Assembly: GCA_026984795.1 (NCBI GenBank) | Contig: JALSRK010000028.1 | Coordinates: 124,001 to 188,000 of the forward strand | DNA from: Solibacteraceae bacterium | GTDB lineage: Bacteria; Acidobacteriota; Terriglobia; Bryobacterales; Bryobacteraceae | Direction of reading: 5' to 3' | Length of the DNA: 64,000 nt | Part shown: positions 18,487 through 26,799 of the stretch, one piece after another | Layout: each line of letters starts with the position of its first letter | Position numbering within the stretch: the stretch's first letter is position 1 | Made by a program: the position numbers and the translations under genes | The notes under the pieces: model-generated | Seen by the model: the letters and a program-made list of their open reading frames with translations, nothing else | Told to the model about the DNA's origin: nothing | Database searches by the model: none

Positions 18487-21273
18487 ATGGGCTTGTTGAG
18501 GCGGTGGTGGCGGCGCACTTTCGACGTCCGTCAGGGTGAGGTCGCCCGCACCCTCTTTATGTCGTTGTATTTCTTCCTGATCCTCTGCGCCGTCCATATC
18601 CTCAAGCCGATCGCCTGGTCCCTCTTTCTGCACCGCTTCTCCATCGACGAACTGGCGCGGCTCTACATCCTGATCGCATTCGTCGGCGGATTGCTTGCCT
18701 ATGTTTACAGCCGCTTGGCGGTCAAGGTCTCGTTGTGGGCCGCGGTGGCGGGCTCCACTCTCGTCATGGTGACCGTCCTTTTCGCTCTATGGCGGGCGGT
18801 CTCCTCCGGTGTCGCCTGGCTCTTCTATTTCTTCGCCGTCTGGGTCAATCTCTTCGGTATCGTCTTCGTCTCCCAGGGCTGGCTCTTCGCCGCCAACATC
18901 TTCGACGGCCGGGAAGCCAAGCGCCTCTATGGGTTGCTCGGGCTCGGCGCCATCCTCGGGGGTATGGCTGGCGGGGCGATCACTGCGGCTGAAGCCGTCA
19001 GCTCCGGCTCCGTCGGCCTGATGCCCGCCGGTATCGCCCTGGTGATGCTCGCTTTTGTGTCCTTGACCGTGGCCGGCTTTGTGAGCCCCCGCCACCAGCG
19101 CGCAGCCGTGCCCCGAATTCCCGAATCATCCCACACGGACGAAGAAGCTCCGGCGGGGAGCGGCCGCACCTTTCAGTTCCGTGACGTCATCGGCGCCGTC
19201 GCCCGCCACCGCCACCTGCTCCTCATCGTCGGCATCATCCTGAGCACGTATGTCGTCGAGGTGCTCGTCGAGTTCCAGTTCAACGTGGCCGCGAAACACG
19301 CGTTCTCCAACCAGGACGAACTGACGGCTTTCCTGGGCCGTTTCAACGGGCTGTTCCTGGGCGTCACGACCTTCCTCTTGCAGGTTTTCTTCACTACCGC
19401 CGCCGTCAGCCGGCTGGGCGTCGGCCGGACCCTGATGGTCTCCCCCCTCGCTGTCGGCGTCACCGCCGCTTTCGGAATCGCGCTTCCGGGTATCACCGGT
19501 CCCGCCGCCACCCGGCTCGTCGAGGCCTCCACCCGGTACTCGATCTCTCGCACCGCCCTGGAACTGCTCTACCTGCCGCTGCCGACGCAGTTGAAGAACC
19601 GCACCAAAGCTTTCATCGACGTCTTTGTGGACCGCCTCGGACGCGGGTTGGCCTCCTTGCTGATCCTGCTCTTGGTGGTCTTCGGCGTCGAGGGCTCCTG
19701 GCGGCTTTCCTTGCTGATCGTCGTCTTCGCCGGTTGCTGGTTCGCGCTGGCGCTTCGGGCCCGCGGCGAGTACATTGCCACCGTCCGCAACCGGGTGGAA
19801 GCGCGCCGCCTTGACCTGGAAAACGCCCGCATCACCGTCCACGACTCCGACACCATCCGGCTGCTCGAGGAAGTGGCGGGCCGCGAAAGCGAGCGCCAGG
19901 CGCTCTACGCGCTGTCACTCCTGGGAGATACCCCAGGTTACGACATCGTCCCTTTGGTTGAGAAGCTGGCCTCCAGTCCCTCCCAGGTGATCCGGGCCAA
20001 GCTCTACGAGCTTGCCCGCAAGGCTCGGCATCCCGGGCTCCGGGAACGGGCTTTGGCCGACATCGAGGGTTCCCCCACTCTTCATCCGGATCTGGCTCGC
20101 GAGGCCGTAGCCTATCTGCTGGAGGTGTCCGGCGATCCGCTTCGCCTCGCCGCTCGCTTGATGGACCACCCGGACTGCTTCGTCGGCCGCGCGGTTCTGG
20201 AAGCCCTCGCCAGCAAACCGGAAGCGCTCGAGACGCTCGTCTCTCGTGACTGGTTGCTCTCTGCGGCAGCGTCAGAAAACCCGGAACGGCGAATGTTGGC
20301 CGCCTTCGCCGCGGGCGTGCGCGGGGAGGCCGGTACGGGAGTGCTTGCCCGCCTGCTCCGGGACCCGGACGCCCGGGTCGTCGCCGCCGCCTGCCGCGCT
20401 GCGGGACGGTTGGGAGAGGAGCGCTACCTGCCAGAGGTCGTCTCGCACTTGCTGGACACCCGGGCCCGCCACGACGTCATCGAGGCCCTCGGCGCTTACG
20501 GCGATCGCGCCGCCGGGTATCTTGGCTCCCTGCTGGCCGATCCGGGCGCCGAACCGGCCTTGAGGCGAAGGATTCCCCGCGTGCTGGCCACCATCGTCTC
20601 CCAGTCGAGCGTCGATGCCCTTCGGCGTGTGCTCGGAGACGCAGACCTCTCCGTGCGGGCGGCCGCCTTGCGGGCCTTGGGCGCACTCCGGGAAGCCGCT
20701 CCCCGTCTCGACTTCGGCGGCGAGGAGCTCCGGCGCCGCATCCGGGAGGAAGCTCAGTCCTACTTCGAGCTGTACGCCGCCCTCGCGCTCTTCCGGCAGT
20801 CCCGCCCGGGCGGCAGGGCCGCCGGCCTGCTGGCCCGCACCCTCGACGATCGCCTCGAGCAGACCATCGAGCGGCTTTTCCGCCTCCTCGGGCTCCGCTA
20901 CGCTCCCGGTCAGATCCGCGCCGCCTACCTGGCCGTGAGGCAGCGCCGGCGCTCGGAAGAGTTCTCGGCCGCCCTCGAGCTGCTGGACAACATCTTGGAT
21001 CATGAGCTTCGGGAAATCCTGGTCCCCATGCTCGACGGGTCCCCCCACCTGCTCGACATCGGCCGCGAAAAGTTCGGCGTGGAGCTGCCCTCGCTCGACG
21101 AGGCTCTGGAACACCAACTGCGGGGCGGAGATCCGTGGCTGACCGCTTGCGCCGTCGCCGCCGCCGGCGAACTGAGGCTGCTCCGCCTCCGCGAGGCCGT
21201 CTCGCGTCTCGCGGCCTCCGGCGATGAGATCATCGCTCCGGTGGCGCAGGCTGCCGCAGCGCAGCTACGCTGA
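18487..21273 (+). CDS. Nucleotide-transporter-like (Npt/TLC-type MFS) membrane protein fused to HEAT repeats
   Basis: 928 residues. Residues 1 to about 430 form about 12 membrane helices resembling the ATP/ADP translocase (Npt1/Npt2, TlcA) branch: [40 protein letters not shown] and [20 protein letters not shown]. The rest is soluble and alpha-helical, with HEAT-like units such as [20 protein letters not shown] and [20 protein letters not shown]. Free-living bacteria with such proteins are unlikely to steal host ATP, so a sensory or scaffold role is plausible; that is inference. The next gene, 11 bases downstream, is a cyclic-nucleotide-binding domain protein, then come a histidine kinase and a response regulator. 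In related proteins I recall the cNMP domain being attached to the same chain, so this may be a split version. Confidence 0.85.
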   Translation: MGLLRRWWRRTFDVRQGEVARTLFMSLYFFLILCAVHILKPIAWSLFLHRFSIDELARLYILIAFVGGLLAYVYSRLAVKVSLWAAVAGSTLVMVTVLFALWRAVSSGVAWLFYFFAVWVNLFGIVFVSQGWLFAANIFDGREAKRLYGLLGLGAILGGMAGGAITAAEAVSSGSVGLMPAGIALVMLAFVSLTVAGFVSPRHQRAAVPRIPESSHTDEEAPAGSGRTFQFRDVIGAVARHRHLLLIVGIILSTYVVEVLVEFQFNVAAKHAFSNQDELTAFLGRFNGLFLGVTTFLLQVFFTTAAVSRLGVGRTLMVSPLAVGVTAAFGIALPGITGPAATRLVEASTRYSISRTALELLYLPLPTQLKNRTKAFIDVFVDRLGRGLASLLILLLVVFGVEGSWRLSLLIVVFAGCWFALALRARGEYIATVRNRVEARRLDLENARITVHDSDTIRLLEEVAGRESERQALYALSLLGDTPGYDIVPLVEKLASSPSQVIRAKLYELARKARHPGLRERALADIEGSPTLHPDLAREAVAYLLEVSGDPLRLAARLMDHPDCFVGRAVLEALASKPEALETLVSRDWLLSAAASENPERRMLAAFAAGVRGEAGTGVLARLLRDPDARVVAAACRAAGRLGEERYLPEVVSHLLDTRARHDVIEALGAYGDRAAGYLGSLLADPGAEPALRRRIPRVLATIVSQSSVDALRRVLGDADLSVRAAALRALGALREAAPRLDFGGEELRRRIREEAQSYFELYAALALFRQSRPGGRAAGLLARTLDDRLEQTIERLFRLLGLRYAPGQIRAAYLAVRQRRRSEEFSAALELLDNILDHELREILVPMLDGSPHLLDIGREKFGVELPSLDEALEHQLRGGDPWLTACAVAAAGELRLLRLREAVSRLAASGDEIIAPVAQAAAAQLR

Positions 21274-21284
21274 AGAGAGAGGGC

Positions 21285-21707
21285 ATGATCGAGAGGAATA
21301 TCGTCGAAAAAGTCATCGCGCTCGAAGGGGTCGAGCTGCTCAGCGGCCTCACCCCCGACCAGCTTTCCCGGATCGCCCTCATCGCCCGGGAGGTGAACTA
21401 TCCGCCCGGCAAGTTGATCCTGCGGCCCCACGTGCCCCTGGATGCTCTCTATGTGATCCTCGACGGCAGCGTGGAGATCGCCCGTAACGGCGAGGTGTTG
21501 CACGTCGCCCGCCAGAGCGAAGTCCTGGGCTCCTGGGCGCTCTTCGATGATTCGCCGCTGCCCGTCACCGCGAAAACCGTGGACGACACCGCTTTGCTCA
21601 AGATCTCCCGGGACGATTTCTATGACCTGCTCTCCGATCACATGGAACTGGCCGCGGCCATCTTTTCCACCCTCGTCCGCCGCTTCCGCAAGCTCATCGA
21701 GCAGTGA
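21285..21707 (+). CDS. Stand-alone cyclic-nucleotide-binding domain protein
   Basis: 140 residues, essentially one CAP-type cNMP-binding beta-roll with N-terminal helices (EKVIALEGVELLSGLTPDQ) and a C-terminal helix (LSDHMELAAAIFSTLVRRF). The roll shows PPGKLILRPHVPLDALYVI, DGSVEIARNG and EVLGSWALFDDSPLPVTAKT. The phosphate-binding cassette is only partly like the usual RxSA form (LPVTAKT), so ligand binding is uncertain. There is no DNA-binding domain, so it is not a CRP-type regulator. It sits 11 bases after the HEAT transporter-like gene and 45 before the kinase gene, and may be the detached sensor domain of that membrane protein. Ribosome site GAGAGAGGGC. Confidence 0.85.
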   Translation: MIERNIVEKVIALEGVELLSGLTPDQLSRIALIAREVNYPPGKLILRPHVPLDALYVILDGSVEIARNGEVLHVARQSEVLGSWALFDDSPLPVTAKTVDDTALLKISRDDFYDLLSDHMELAAAIFSTLVRRFRKLIEQ

Positions 21708-21752
21708 CTGGTTTGCACCCCCTGCCATAATGGGAGAGATCCGAGTTCGTTC

Positions 21753-22592
21753 ATGACGTCAAGAGACAGCGCCGCCCTGGAAGCCGATTTGCGCCGGCTC
21801 CAGGCGGAGCTCGAAACATGCCGGAAGGAGCTGCGGAAGGTCACTGAGCTGAGCACCGTGGGCCAACTGCTGGCCGGTATCGTGCACGAAATCAACACGC
21901 CGGTCGGCTCGATCCTTTCGAATAACGAAGTCGCGATACGGTCCCTCGAACTGCTCGGAACTTTGCTCGATCAGGCCCGCCGGGAGGGCGCTCCGCCCCC
22001 TCCTAAGACGGCCAAGGTCGTCGCTACGCTCATGAATCTCGCCGCCGTCGACAAGATAGCCTGCGAGCGCATCGTCTCTATCGTACGCGGCCTCAAGACC
22101 CTGGTGGGCGGCGCTGGCGAGGAGTTCGTCGAAGCCGACGTCAACACCATTCTCGAAGATACGCTCAAACTCGCCCGCTGCGAGTTCAGACGCCGGATCC
22201 AGGTCGAAACTCACTACGGCGACCTGCCGAAGCTATGGTGCCGTCCGAACCGGCTCGGCCAGGTCTTCTTGAATATCCTCGTCAATGCGGGCCAGGCCAT
22301 CCGGGGCGAGGGTAAGGTGATCATCCGGACCGAGAAAGAAGGGGAGTTCGTCCATGTGGCGATCTCCGACAACGGCCCGGGTATCGCGCCGGAAGACCGC
22401 CCCCGGATCTTCTCCTCAGGCTTCACTACCAAACCAACCGGGGTCGGCTCCGGCCTCGGACTGGCGATCTCGAAAGATATCGTCGTCGGCGAACACGGCG
22501 GACGGATCGATTTCGAAAGCGAGGTCGGCAAAGGAACGACGTTTCATATTTGGATCCCCGTGGCGCGGAAAACGGAGGAACAACAGCTTTGA
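21753..22592 (+). CDS. Soluble sensor histidine kinase
   Basis: 279 residues without membrane helices. An N-terminal coiled coil (ADLRRLQAELETCRKELRKV) leads into a HisKA-like domain with H45 in GIVHEINTPVGS. The ATPase domain carries NILVNAGQAI (N box), DNGPGIAPED (G1), FTTKPTGVGSGLGLAIS (F and G2 boxes) and KGTTFHIWIPV. No sensor domain is present, so its input is probably the coiled coil or a partner such as the cNMP protein upstream. The stop codon overlaps the TTG start of the response regulator (TTGA), which implies coupled translation and a cognate pair. Confidence 0.93.
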   Translation: MTSRDSAALEADLRRLQAELETCRKELRKVTELSTVGQLLAGIVHEINTPVGSILSNNEVAIRSLELLGTLLDQARREGAPPPPKTAKVVATLMNLAAVDKIACERIVSIVRGLKTLVGGAGEEFVEADVNTILEDTLKLARCEFRRRIQVETHYGDLPKLWCRPNRLGQVFLNILVNAGQAIRGEGKVIIRTEKEGEFVHVAISDNGPGIAPEDRPRIFSSGFTTKPTGVGSGLGLAISKDIVVGEHGGRIDFESEVGKGTTFHIWIPVARKTEEQQL

Positions 22593-23098
22593 CCGCGACT
22601 GAAAAAGTCTATTCCACCGCTGAGTCCGAACCCGAGCCCACCATCGTCATCGTCGACGATGAAGAGATGGTGCTCACCAGCCTGAGTGCCTACCTGACCC
22701 TGGAGACTGACTACAATGTCGTTACCTTCACCGATGTGGACGAAGCCCTCGCTTATCTGGAAAAACACCCCGTGGACGTGGTCGTCTCCGATTACCTCAT
22801 GCCCAAAATGGACGGAATCAAGTTCCTCGCCCGCGCCAAAGAGCTCCAGCCGGAAACCTCCCGCGTGTTGCTCACCGGGCACGCCGACAAACAGAGCGCG
22901 ATCGAGGCTATCAACAAGGTCGGGCTGTTCCAGTACATCGAGAAGCCTTGGGACAACGCCGCCTTGCTCCTCGTGATCCGCAATGCCTGTGACCGGACAC
23001 GCCTCCTGCGCAGCTTGCAGAGCAAGATCCAACAGCTCGACGAGGCTCACGCCAACCTCAAGACCGCCCAGAGCCAGCTCATCCGGGCTTTTCTCTGA
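22589..23098 (+). CDS. Response regulator, receiver domain plus coiled-coil tail
   Basis: 169 residues from a TTG at 22589, chosen because GGAGGAA lies about 9 bases upstream and TTGA overlaps the kinase stop. The receiver has the acidic pair VDDEEM, phospho-acceptor D68 in VVVSDYLMPKMDG, LLTGHAD and the lysine in YIEKPW, close to receivers of RpfG/HD-GYP and kinase-linked type. After it comes a helical tail (LLRSLQSKIQQLDEAHANL) but no output domain, so the protein probably signals by protein contact. It is last in the four-gene set starting at 18487. Confidence 0.92.
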   Translation: MTATEKVYSTAESEPEPTIVIVDDEEMVLTSLSAYLTLETDYNVVTFTDVDEALAYLEKHPVDVVVSDYLMPKMDGIKFLARAKELQPETSRVLLTGHADKQSAIEAINKVGLFQYIEKPWDNAALLLVIRNACDRTRLLRSLQSKIQQLDEAHANLKTAQSQLIRAFL

Positions 23099-23139
23099 TG
23101 CCGCTCCCCGGCTCGCCGGCCCTCCGGGCGGACGCCCTC

Positions 23140-24471
23140 TCAGCTTTCCTTCGATAACAACACCTTCAGTATCGGCGGCGTCACCAGCGTCGTCACCATG
23201 ACCATCACCACCATTGCCGAGACGGTGTCCGAGGAGAACACCGGCTGCCCATCCACCATCAGCTTCGCTCCGATACCCGTGAAGATCAGTCCCACCTCGC
23301 CTCTGGGGATCATCCCCACGCCTATCACCACCCGGTGCACTCCCTTTTCCAGCACGGCCAGCGAGCAGATCTGCTTGCCGATGATCGCCGCCAGCGTCAC
23401 CACGGCCGCGAACGCCAGCACGTCCCCCTGGGTGAACGCCGCCAGGTCCACCCGCAGGCCCATCATTACGAAGAAGATCGGCGTCAGCACCGCCGCCAGC
23501 GGCCGGATCAGATCCTCGATCGGCATCTCTCCGCGCTGGCGGTATACCTCGTAATCGCTCGGCTCCAGCACCAGCCCCGCGGCAAACGCCCCTACGATCG
23601 GCGCCAGCCCCACCAGCCCCGCCGCCGCCGCCAATGAGAAGCAGAAGCTGAGGGCGATCACCAGCGGGACCCCCGGCACGCGGAAATGCGTTCCCGCCCG
23701 TACCGCGTTGATGTGCACCGCCCGGCCGATGAAAATGGCCCCCACCAGGAAGGCGACGGCTTTGAGAACGATCAGGAGAATGGCGCCTCCTCCCACGCCC
23801 CCGTCGCCTTCCCCGTGAGCGATCGACGTCACGATCCCCGAGACTACTGCCAGGATGATCAGTCCCAGCACGTCGTCCACCACCGCCGCCCCAAGGATGA
23901 TCCGGGCCTCCTTGGTGTCCAGCTTCTTCAAGTCCTTCAACACCCGCGCCGTGATCCCCACGCTCGTCGCCGCCAGCGTGCTCCCCACGAACAAGTGTAC
24001 GTACCAGGGCTCTTCGGCCAAGAAGTAGGCTGACACGGCATAGCCCAGCCCCACCGGCGTCACCACCCCCAGCACCGCCACCAGCAGCGCCGACCAGCCG
24101 ACCGCCAGCAGTTCGCCCAGATGCGACTCCAAACCTACCTCGAACAGCAGCAGGATCACCCCGATCTCGGCCGCCACGTGCAGCCCCGGACTCTCCCGGA
24201 TCCCGGCTACGAACCCCAGGCCTGCTAGGCCCAGGCCGCTCAACGCCATCCCGACCACCAATTCCCCTAGAACCGCCGGCTGGCGCACCCGCTCGAAGAG
24301 TTCGCCGCCGATCTTGGCCGCCACCATGAGCAGTACGAGGCTGAAGAGCCCGATCACGAACTCGGTCTCGCCATGTCCGGCTTCGCCTTCGGCGCCCGGA
24401 CCCGCCGCCGACGCGGCGGTGGCCAATACCAACAAAGTCATCCACATCCAACGCACGGGCGACTGCTTCAC
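23140..24471 (-). CDS. CPA2-type monovalent cation:proton antiporter
   Basis: 443 residues with a possible cleavable N-terminus (MWMTLLVLATAASAAGP) and about 12-13 membrane helices. The CPA2 signature acidic pair is in AAVVDDVLGLIILA. Other landmarks are VLGELVVGMALSG, GVILLLFEVGLES, APIVGAFAAGLVLEP, FFVMMGLRVDL and GMIPRGEVGLIFTG. It exchanges Na+ or K+ for protons across the inner membrane; the ion is not readable. There is no C-terminal TrkA-N domain, unlike KefB/KefC. The GTG start at 24471 overlaps the stop of the flgJ-like gene (GTGA), but an ATG about 8 codons in is also possible. Linkage to a flagellar operon is odd and may reflect readthrough only. Confidence 0.92.
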   Translation of the reverse strand: MKQSPVRWMWMTLLVLATAASAAGPGAEGEAGHGETEFVIGLFSLVLLMVAAKIGGELFERVRQPAVLGELVVGMALSGLGLAGLGFVAGIRESPGLHVAAEIGVILLLFEVGLESHLGELLAVGWSALLVAVLGVVTPVGLGYAVSAYFLAEEPWYVHLFVGSTLAATSVGITARVLKDLKKLDTKEARIILGAAVVDDVLGLIILAVVSGIVTSIAHGEGDGGVGGGAILLIVLKAVAFLVGAIFIGRAVHINAVRAGTHFRVPGVPLVIALSFCFSLAAAAGLVGLAPIVGAFAAGLVLEPSDYEVYRQRGEMPIEDLIRPLAAVLTPIFFVMMGLRVDLAAFTQGDVLAFAAVVTLAAIIGKQICSLAVLEKGVHRVVIGVGMIPRGEVGLIFTGIGAKLMVDGQPVFSSDTVSAMVVMVMVTTLVTPPILKVLLSKES

Positions 24472-24956
24472 TGATCGTTGTCCTCCATTGGCTGATGTTT
24501 GCCGGCGGCAGGCTCCAGGCCGGCGCTCCGCGGGATACCGTCACGGAAAGCGGAACCGTCTATTATCGCAACCTTGTCCCGATGAAGTTCACTGCTGCGG
24601 CCGGCGCTTTGCGCGTCGCGTCCGCTGGCCGCCCCACCCGGGTCTTCCGGCCCCTCAGACTGCCGGCCACGGGACAGCCCGGCGACGATTAGATCCGCCA
24701 GCCCCAGGCCGCCGCCCGCCGCCAGCGCCCGCGCCAGTTGCTGTCGCCCCATGTCCGCCATCAGGCCGCCGGCCGCCGAATCTTCTTCCCCAAGCCAGCC
24801 TCCGCTCGCCGTCCGGATGGACTCCAGCAACTGCCCGATCAGCAGCCCTTCGAACTCCTTCGCCACCTCGCGCAGCGCTTCCGGGGAGTCCGGCTTGCCC
24901 CGGAACCTCTCGATGCCCAGCACCTCCGGTGTCGCCGCCCGCACGGGATCCGTCAT
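24468..24956 (-). CDS. flgJ: FlgJ-type rod-binding protein without muramidase domain
   Basis: 162 residues. Residues about 25-95 match the rod-binding domain (VAKEFEGLLIGQLLESI, GGLMADMGRQQLARALAAGG, GLADLIV), which caps or assembles the flagellar rod in the periplasm. The C-terminal peptidoglycan hydrolase domain of enterobacterial FlgJ is absent, as in many phyla. The last 65 residues (from about 98) are low-complexity and unlike any family, and may be a tail created by a lost stop codon. The stop overlaps the antiporter start by 4 bases. flgI ends 3 bases upstream, so the gene is the last flagellar member of the leftward operon. Confidence 0.82.
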   Translation of the reverse strand: MTDPVRAATPEVLGIERFRGKPDSPEALREVAKEFEGLLIGQLLESIRTASGGWLGEEDSAAGGLMADMGRQQLARALAAGGGLGLADLIVAGLSRGRQSEGPEDPGGAASGRDAQSAGRSSELHRDKVAIIDGSAFRDGIPRSAGLEPAAGKHQPMEDNDQ

Positions 24957-24959
24957 CGC

Positions 24960-26114
24960 TCAAATCACCTCCAGCCGCGCCTGCAGCGCTCCGGCGGCCC
25001 GTAAGTTCTCCAGGATCGCGATGATGTCTCGCGGCGTCGCCCCGATCGAGATCAGCGCCCGCGCCAGGTCCTCCACCGTGGCGCCCGGCTTCAGCCGCAC
25101 GTTCCGTGCCTGCTCTTCGTTCACCCCCACGCCCACCTCGGGCACTACCGCCGTCTCGCCCCGCCCGAACGGCGCCGGCTGCGAGACGGAAAAACTCGTC
25201 TGAATCTCTACCGTCAGCGCTCCATGCAGGATCGAGATCGGCGCAATGGCGATGTCCTGGCCCATGACAATCGTCCCGGTGCGCTCGTTGATCACGATCT
25301 TCTTCTCCGGCTCGGTTGCCACTTCGAGGTTCTCGATCGCCGAAACAAACTCGACCACCCGCCGCCGGTAGTCCTCCGGAATCCGCACCGATACCAGCGC
25401 CGCGTTCTCGGCCTCTGCCACCGCCTCGCCGCCGAATTTCGCATTGATCGCTTCGGCGATCCGCACCGCGGTGGTGAAGTCCCCCTCCCGGAGTTGCCAG
25501 TGGAGCTCTTGCTGCGGGAACTCTTGCGGCGGCGCCTGCTCCACGATCGCCCCGTTTGGGATTCGGCCCGTGGTCGGATGGTTCAGCGTCCGCTGGTTGC
25601 CGCCGCCGCCCGCCAGGAACCCCCCCGTGATCACCGGACCCTGCGCCACCGCGTAGACCTGCCCGTCGGCCGCCTTGAGCGGCGTCAGCAACAGCACGCC
25701 TCCTTGCAGCGTCGTCGCATCGCCCGCCGTCGCTACCGTCACGTCGATCCGCGTGCCCGGCTGCGCGAACGGCGGCAGCACCGCCGTTACCATCACCGCC
25801 GCCGTGTTGCGCACCTGGATCGCCCGCGGGTCCACCGACACGCCCATCCGTTCGAGCAGGTTTGTCAGCGTCTGCGCCGAGAATACCGTCTGCCGCTTGT
25901 CGCCCGTGCCGGCCAGCCCCACCACCAGCCCGTAGCCGAGCAACTGGTTCTCCCGCACCCCTTCGAGTGATGCCAGCTCCTTGATCCGGGAGCGCCGCAG
26001 CCGGGGCTCTCCGGGACCGGCCTCCGTCCCGGCCCTCGCCGTCCCACCAACCACGCCGAACAAGAAGCCGAATAAGAAGCCGAACAATAAGATGCCGTTC
26101 GCCGCTCGCCACAT
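24960..26114 (-). CDS. flgI: Flagellar P-ring protein FlgI
   Basis: 384 residues, slightly longer than typical, exported to the periplasm to form the P ring around the rod in the peptidoglycan layer. Its presence with FlgH indicates a diderm envelope. The signal peptide is unusually repetitive (ILLFGFLFGFLFGVVGG). Conserved parts are ENQLLGYGLVVGLAGTGD, TVFSAQTLTNLLERMGV, RNTAAVMVTAVLPPFAQPG, GDATTLQGGVLLLTPLKAAD, GRIPNGAIVE and VVINERTGTIVMG-like VINERTGTIVMGQDIAIAP. FlgH ends 10 bases upstream and flgJ begins 3 bases downstream. Confidence 0.97.
   Translation of the reverse strand: MWRAANGILLFGFLFGFLFGVVGGTARAGTEAGPGEPRLRRSRIKELASLEGVRENQLLGYGLVVGLAGTGDKRQTVFSAQTLTNLLERMGVSVDPRAIQVRNTAAVMVTAVLPPFAQPGTRIDVTVATAGDATTLQGGVLLLTPLKAADGQVYAVAQGPVITGGFLAGGGGNQRTLNHPTTGRIPNGAIVEQAPPQEFPQQELHWQLREGDFTTAVRIAEAINAKFGGEAVAEAENAALVSVRIPEDYRRRVVEFVSAIENLEVATEPEKKIVINERTGTIVMGQDIAIAPISILHGALTVEIQTSFSVSQPAPFGRGETAVVPEVGVGVNEEQARNVRLKPGATVEDLARALISIGATPRDIIAILENLRAAGALQARLEVI
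26055..26090 (-). repeat. Three imperfect 12-bp tandem repeats in the flgI signal-peptide region
   Basis: Three consecutive 12-base units (gccgaacaagaa, gccgaataagaa, gccgaacaataa on the plus strand) encode the GFLFGFLFG hydrophobic core of the FlgI signal peptide on the minus strand. Because the unit is a multiple of three, gain or loss would keep the frame but change the length of the hydrophobic core. It could be a slippage site. Confidence 0.7.
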
Positions 26115-26124
26115 GGCCGTCGTT

Positions 26125-26799
26125 TCAGAAGGGCAGAAGGCCCAGCAGCAGCCGGTAGAGGAAGTTCGGGCGGCGGACGGCGTCGCCGACCACGCCCTTG
26201 CCGTTCACCCGTACCTCCAGCTCAGCCAGCCGGTCTGAGCGGACCCGGTTGCCGGGTCCGATGTCGTTCCACCGCACGATGCCCCGCACCGTCACCGTCT
26301 GACGCTCGGAGTTGATCATCACCTCTTTGGCCCCTTCCACCACCAGGTTGCCGTTCGGCAGCACGTGGGTGACCCGCGCCGCGATCGTCGTCGTCAGCCG
26401 CGTCTCCCGGCTCGTCTCGCCCTGGCCGTCCAGCTCATAGCCGCCCTTCAGTTCGGCCAGATTCGCAAACACGCTGCCGGCGGGCCTGGCCCCGAACAGC
26501 GCGCTCACGCCATACTTGGCGCTGGAGTTCCTCGACGTCTTCGTCGCGCCCCGGGAGACGGCCGAGGCCCGCTCGGCCACCACGATAGTGACGATGTCGT
26601 CCACCTGATGCGCCCGCAGATCCCGCGCCGCGTCGCCCAGCAGCCCGCCCGGCGCGTAGAGAGAGCCGGGCGCCGCCGGGCGCTCCGCCGCCCGGACTGT
26701 CGCTTCCTGGATGTAACGGTCGATCGGCGAAGCCTTCTCTTGCGCCGTCGCTCCGCCGCCGATCGTCGCCGCCAGCGCCAGCACTGCAGTCCGATTCAT
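26125..26799 (-). CDS. flgH: Flagellar L-ring protein FlgH, no lipobox visible
   Basis: 224 residues. FlgH forms the outer-membrane L ring. Typical elements are SLYAPGGLLGDAARDLRAHQ, VDDIVTIVVAERASAVSRGA, VTHVLPNGNLVVEGAKEVMI, GIVRWNDIGPGNRVRSDRLA and the C-terminal FLYRLLLGLLPF. FlgH is usually a lipoprotein, but the leader here (MNRTAVLALAATIGGGATA) has no cysteine, so the protein is predicted to be exported by a plain signal peptide. The ATG overlaps the flgA stop (ATGA), fixing the start; the frame is open further upstream but lies inside flgA. Confidence 0.95.
   Translation of the reverse strand: MNRTAVLALAATIGGGATAQEKASPIDRYIQEATVRAAERPAAPGSLYAPGGLLGDAARDLRAHQVDDIVTIVVAERASAVSRGATKTSRNSSAKYGVSALFGARPAGSVFANLAELKGGYELDGQGETSRETRLTTTIAARVTHVLPNGNLVVEGAKEVMINSERQTVTVRGIVRWNDIGPGNRVRSDRLAELEVRVNGKGVVGDAVRRPNFLYRLLLGLLPF

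Noticed and set aside
18487-21273. Energy-parasite ATP/ADP exchanger
   Set aside because: The membrane domain is related, but the genome is clearly free-living in character and the HEAT tail and neighbours point to signalling.
22544-24544. 666-codon minus-strand frame crossing the response regulator and the antiporter
   Set aside because: Glycine-rich shadow of the antiporter gene; it overlaps three supported genes in the wrong frame.
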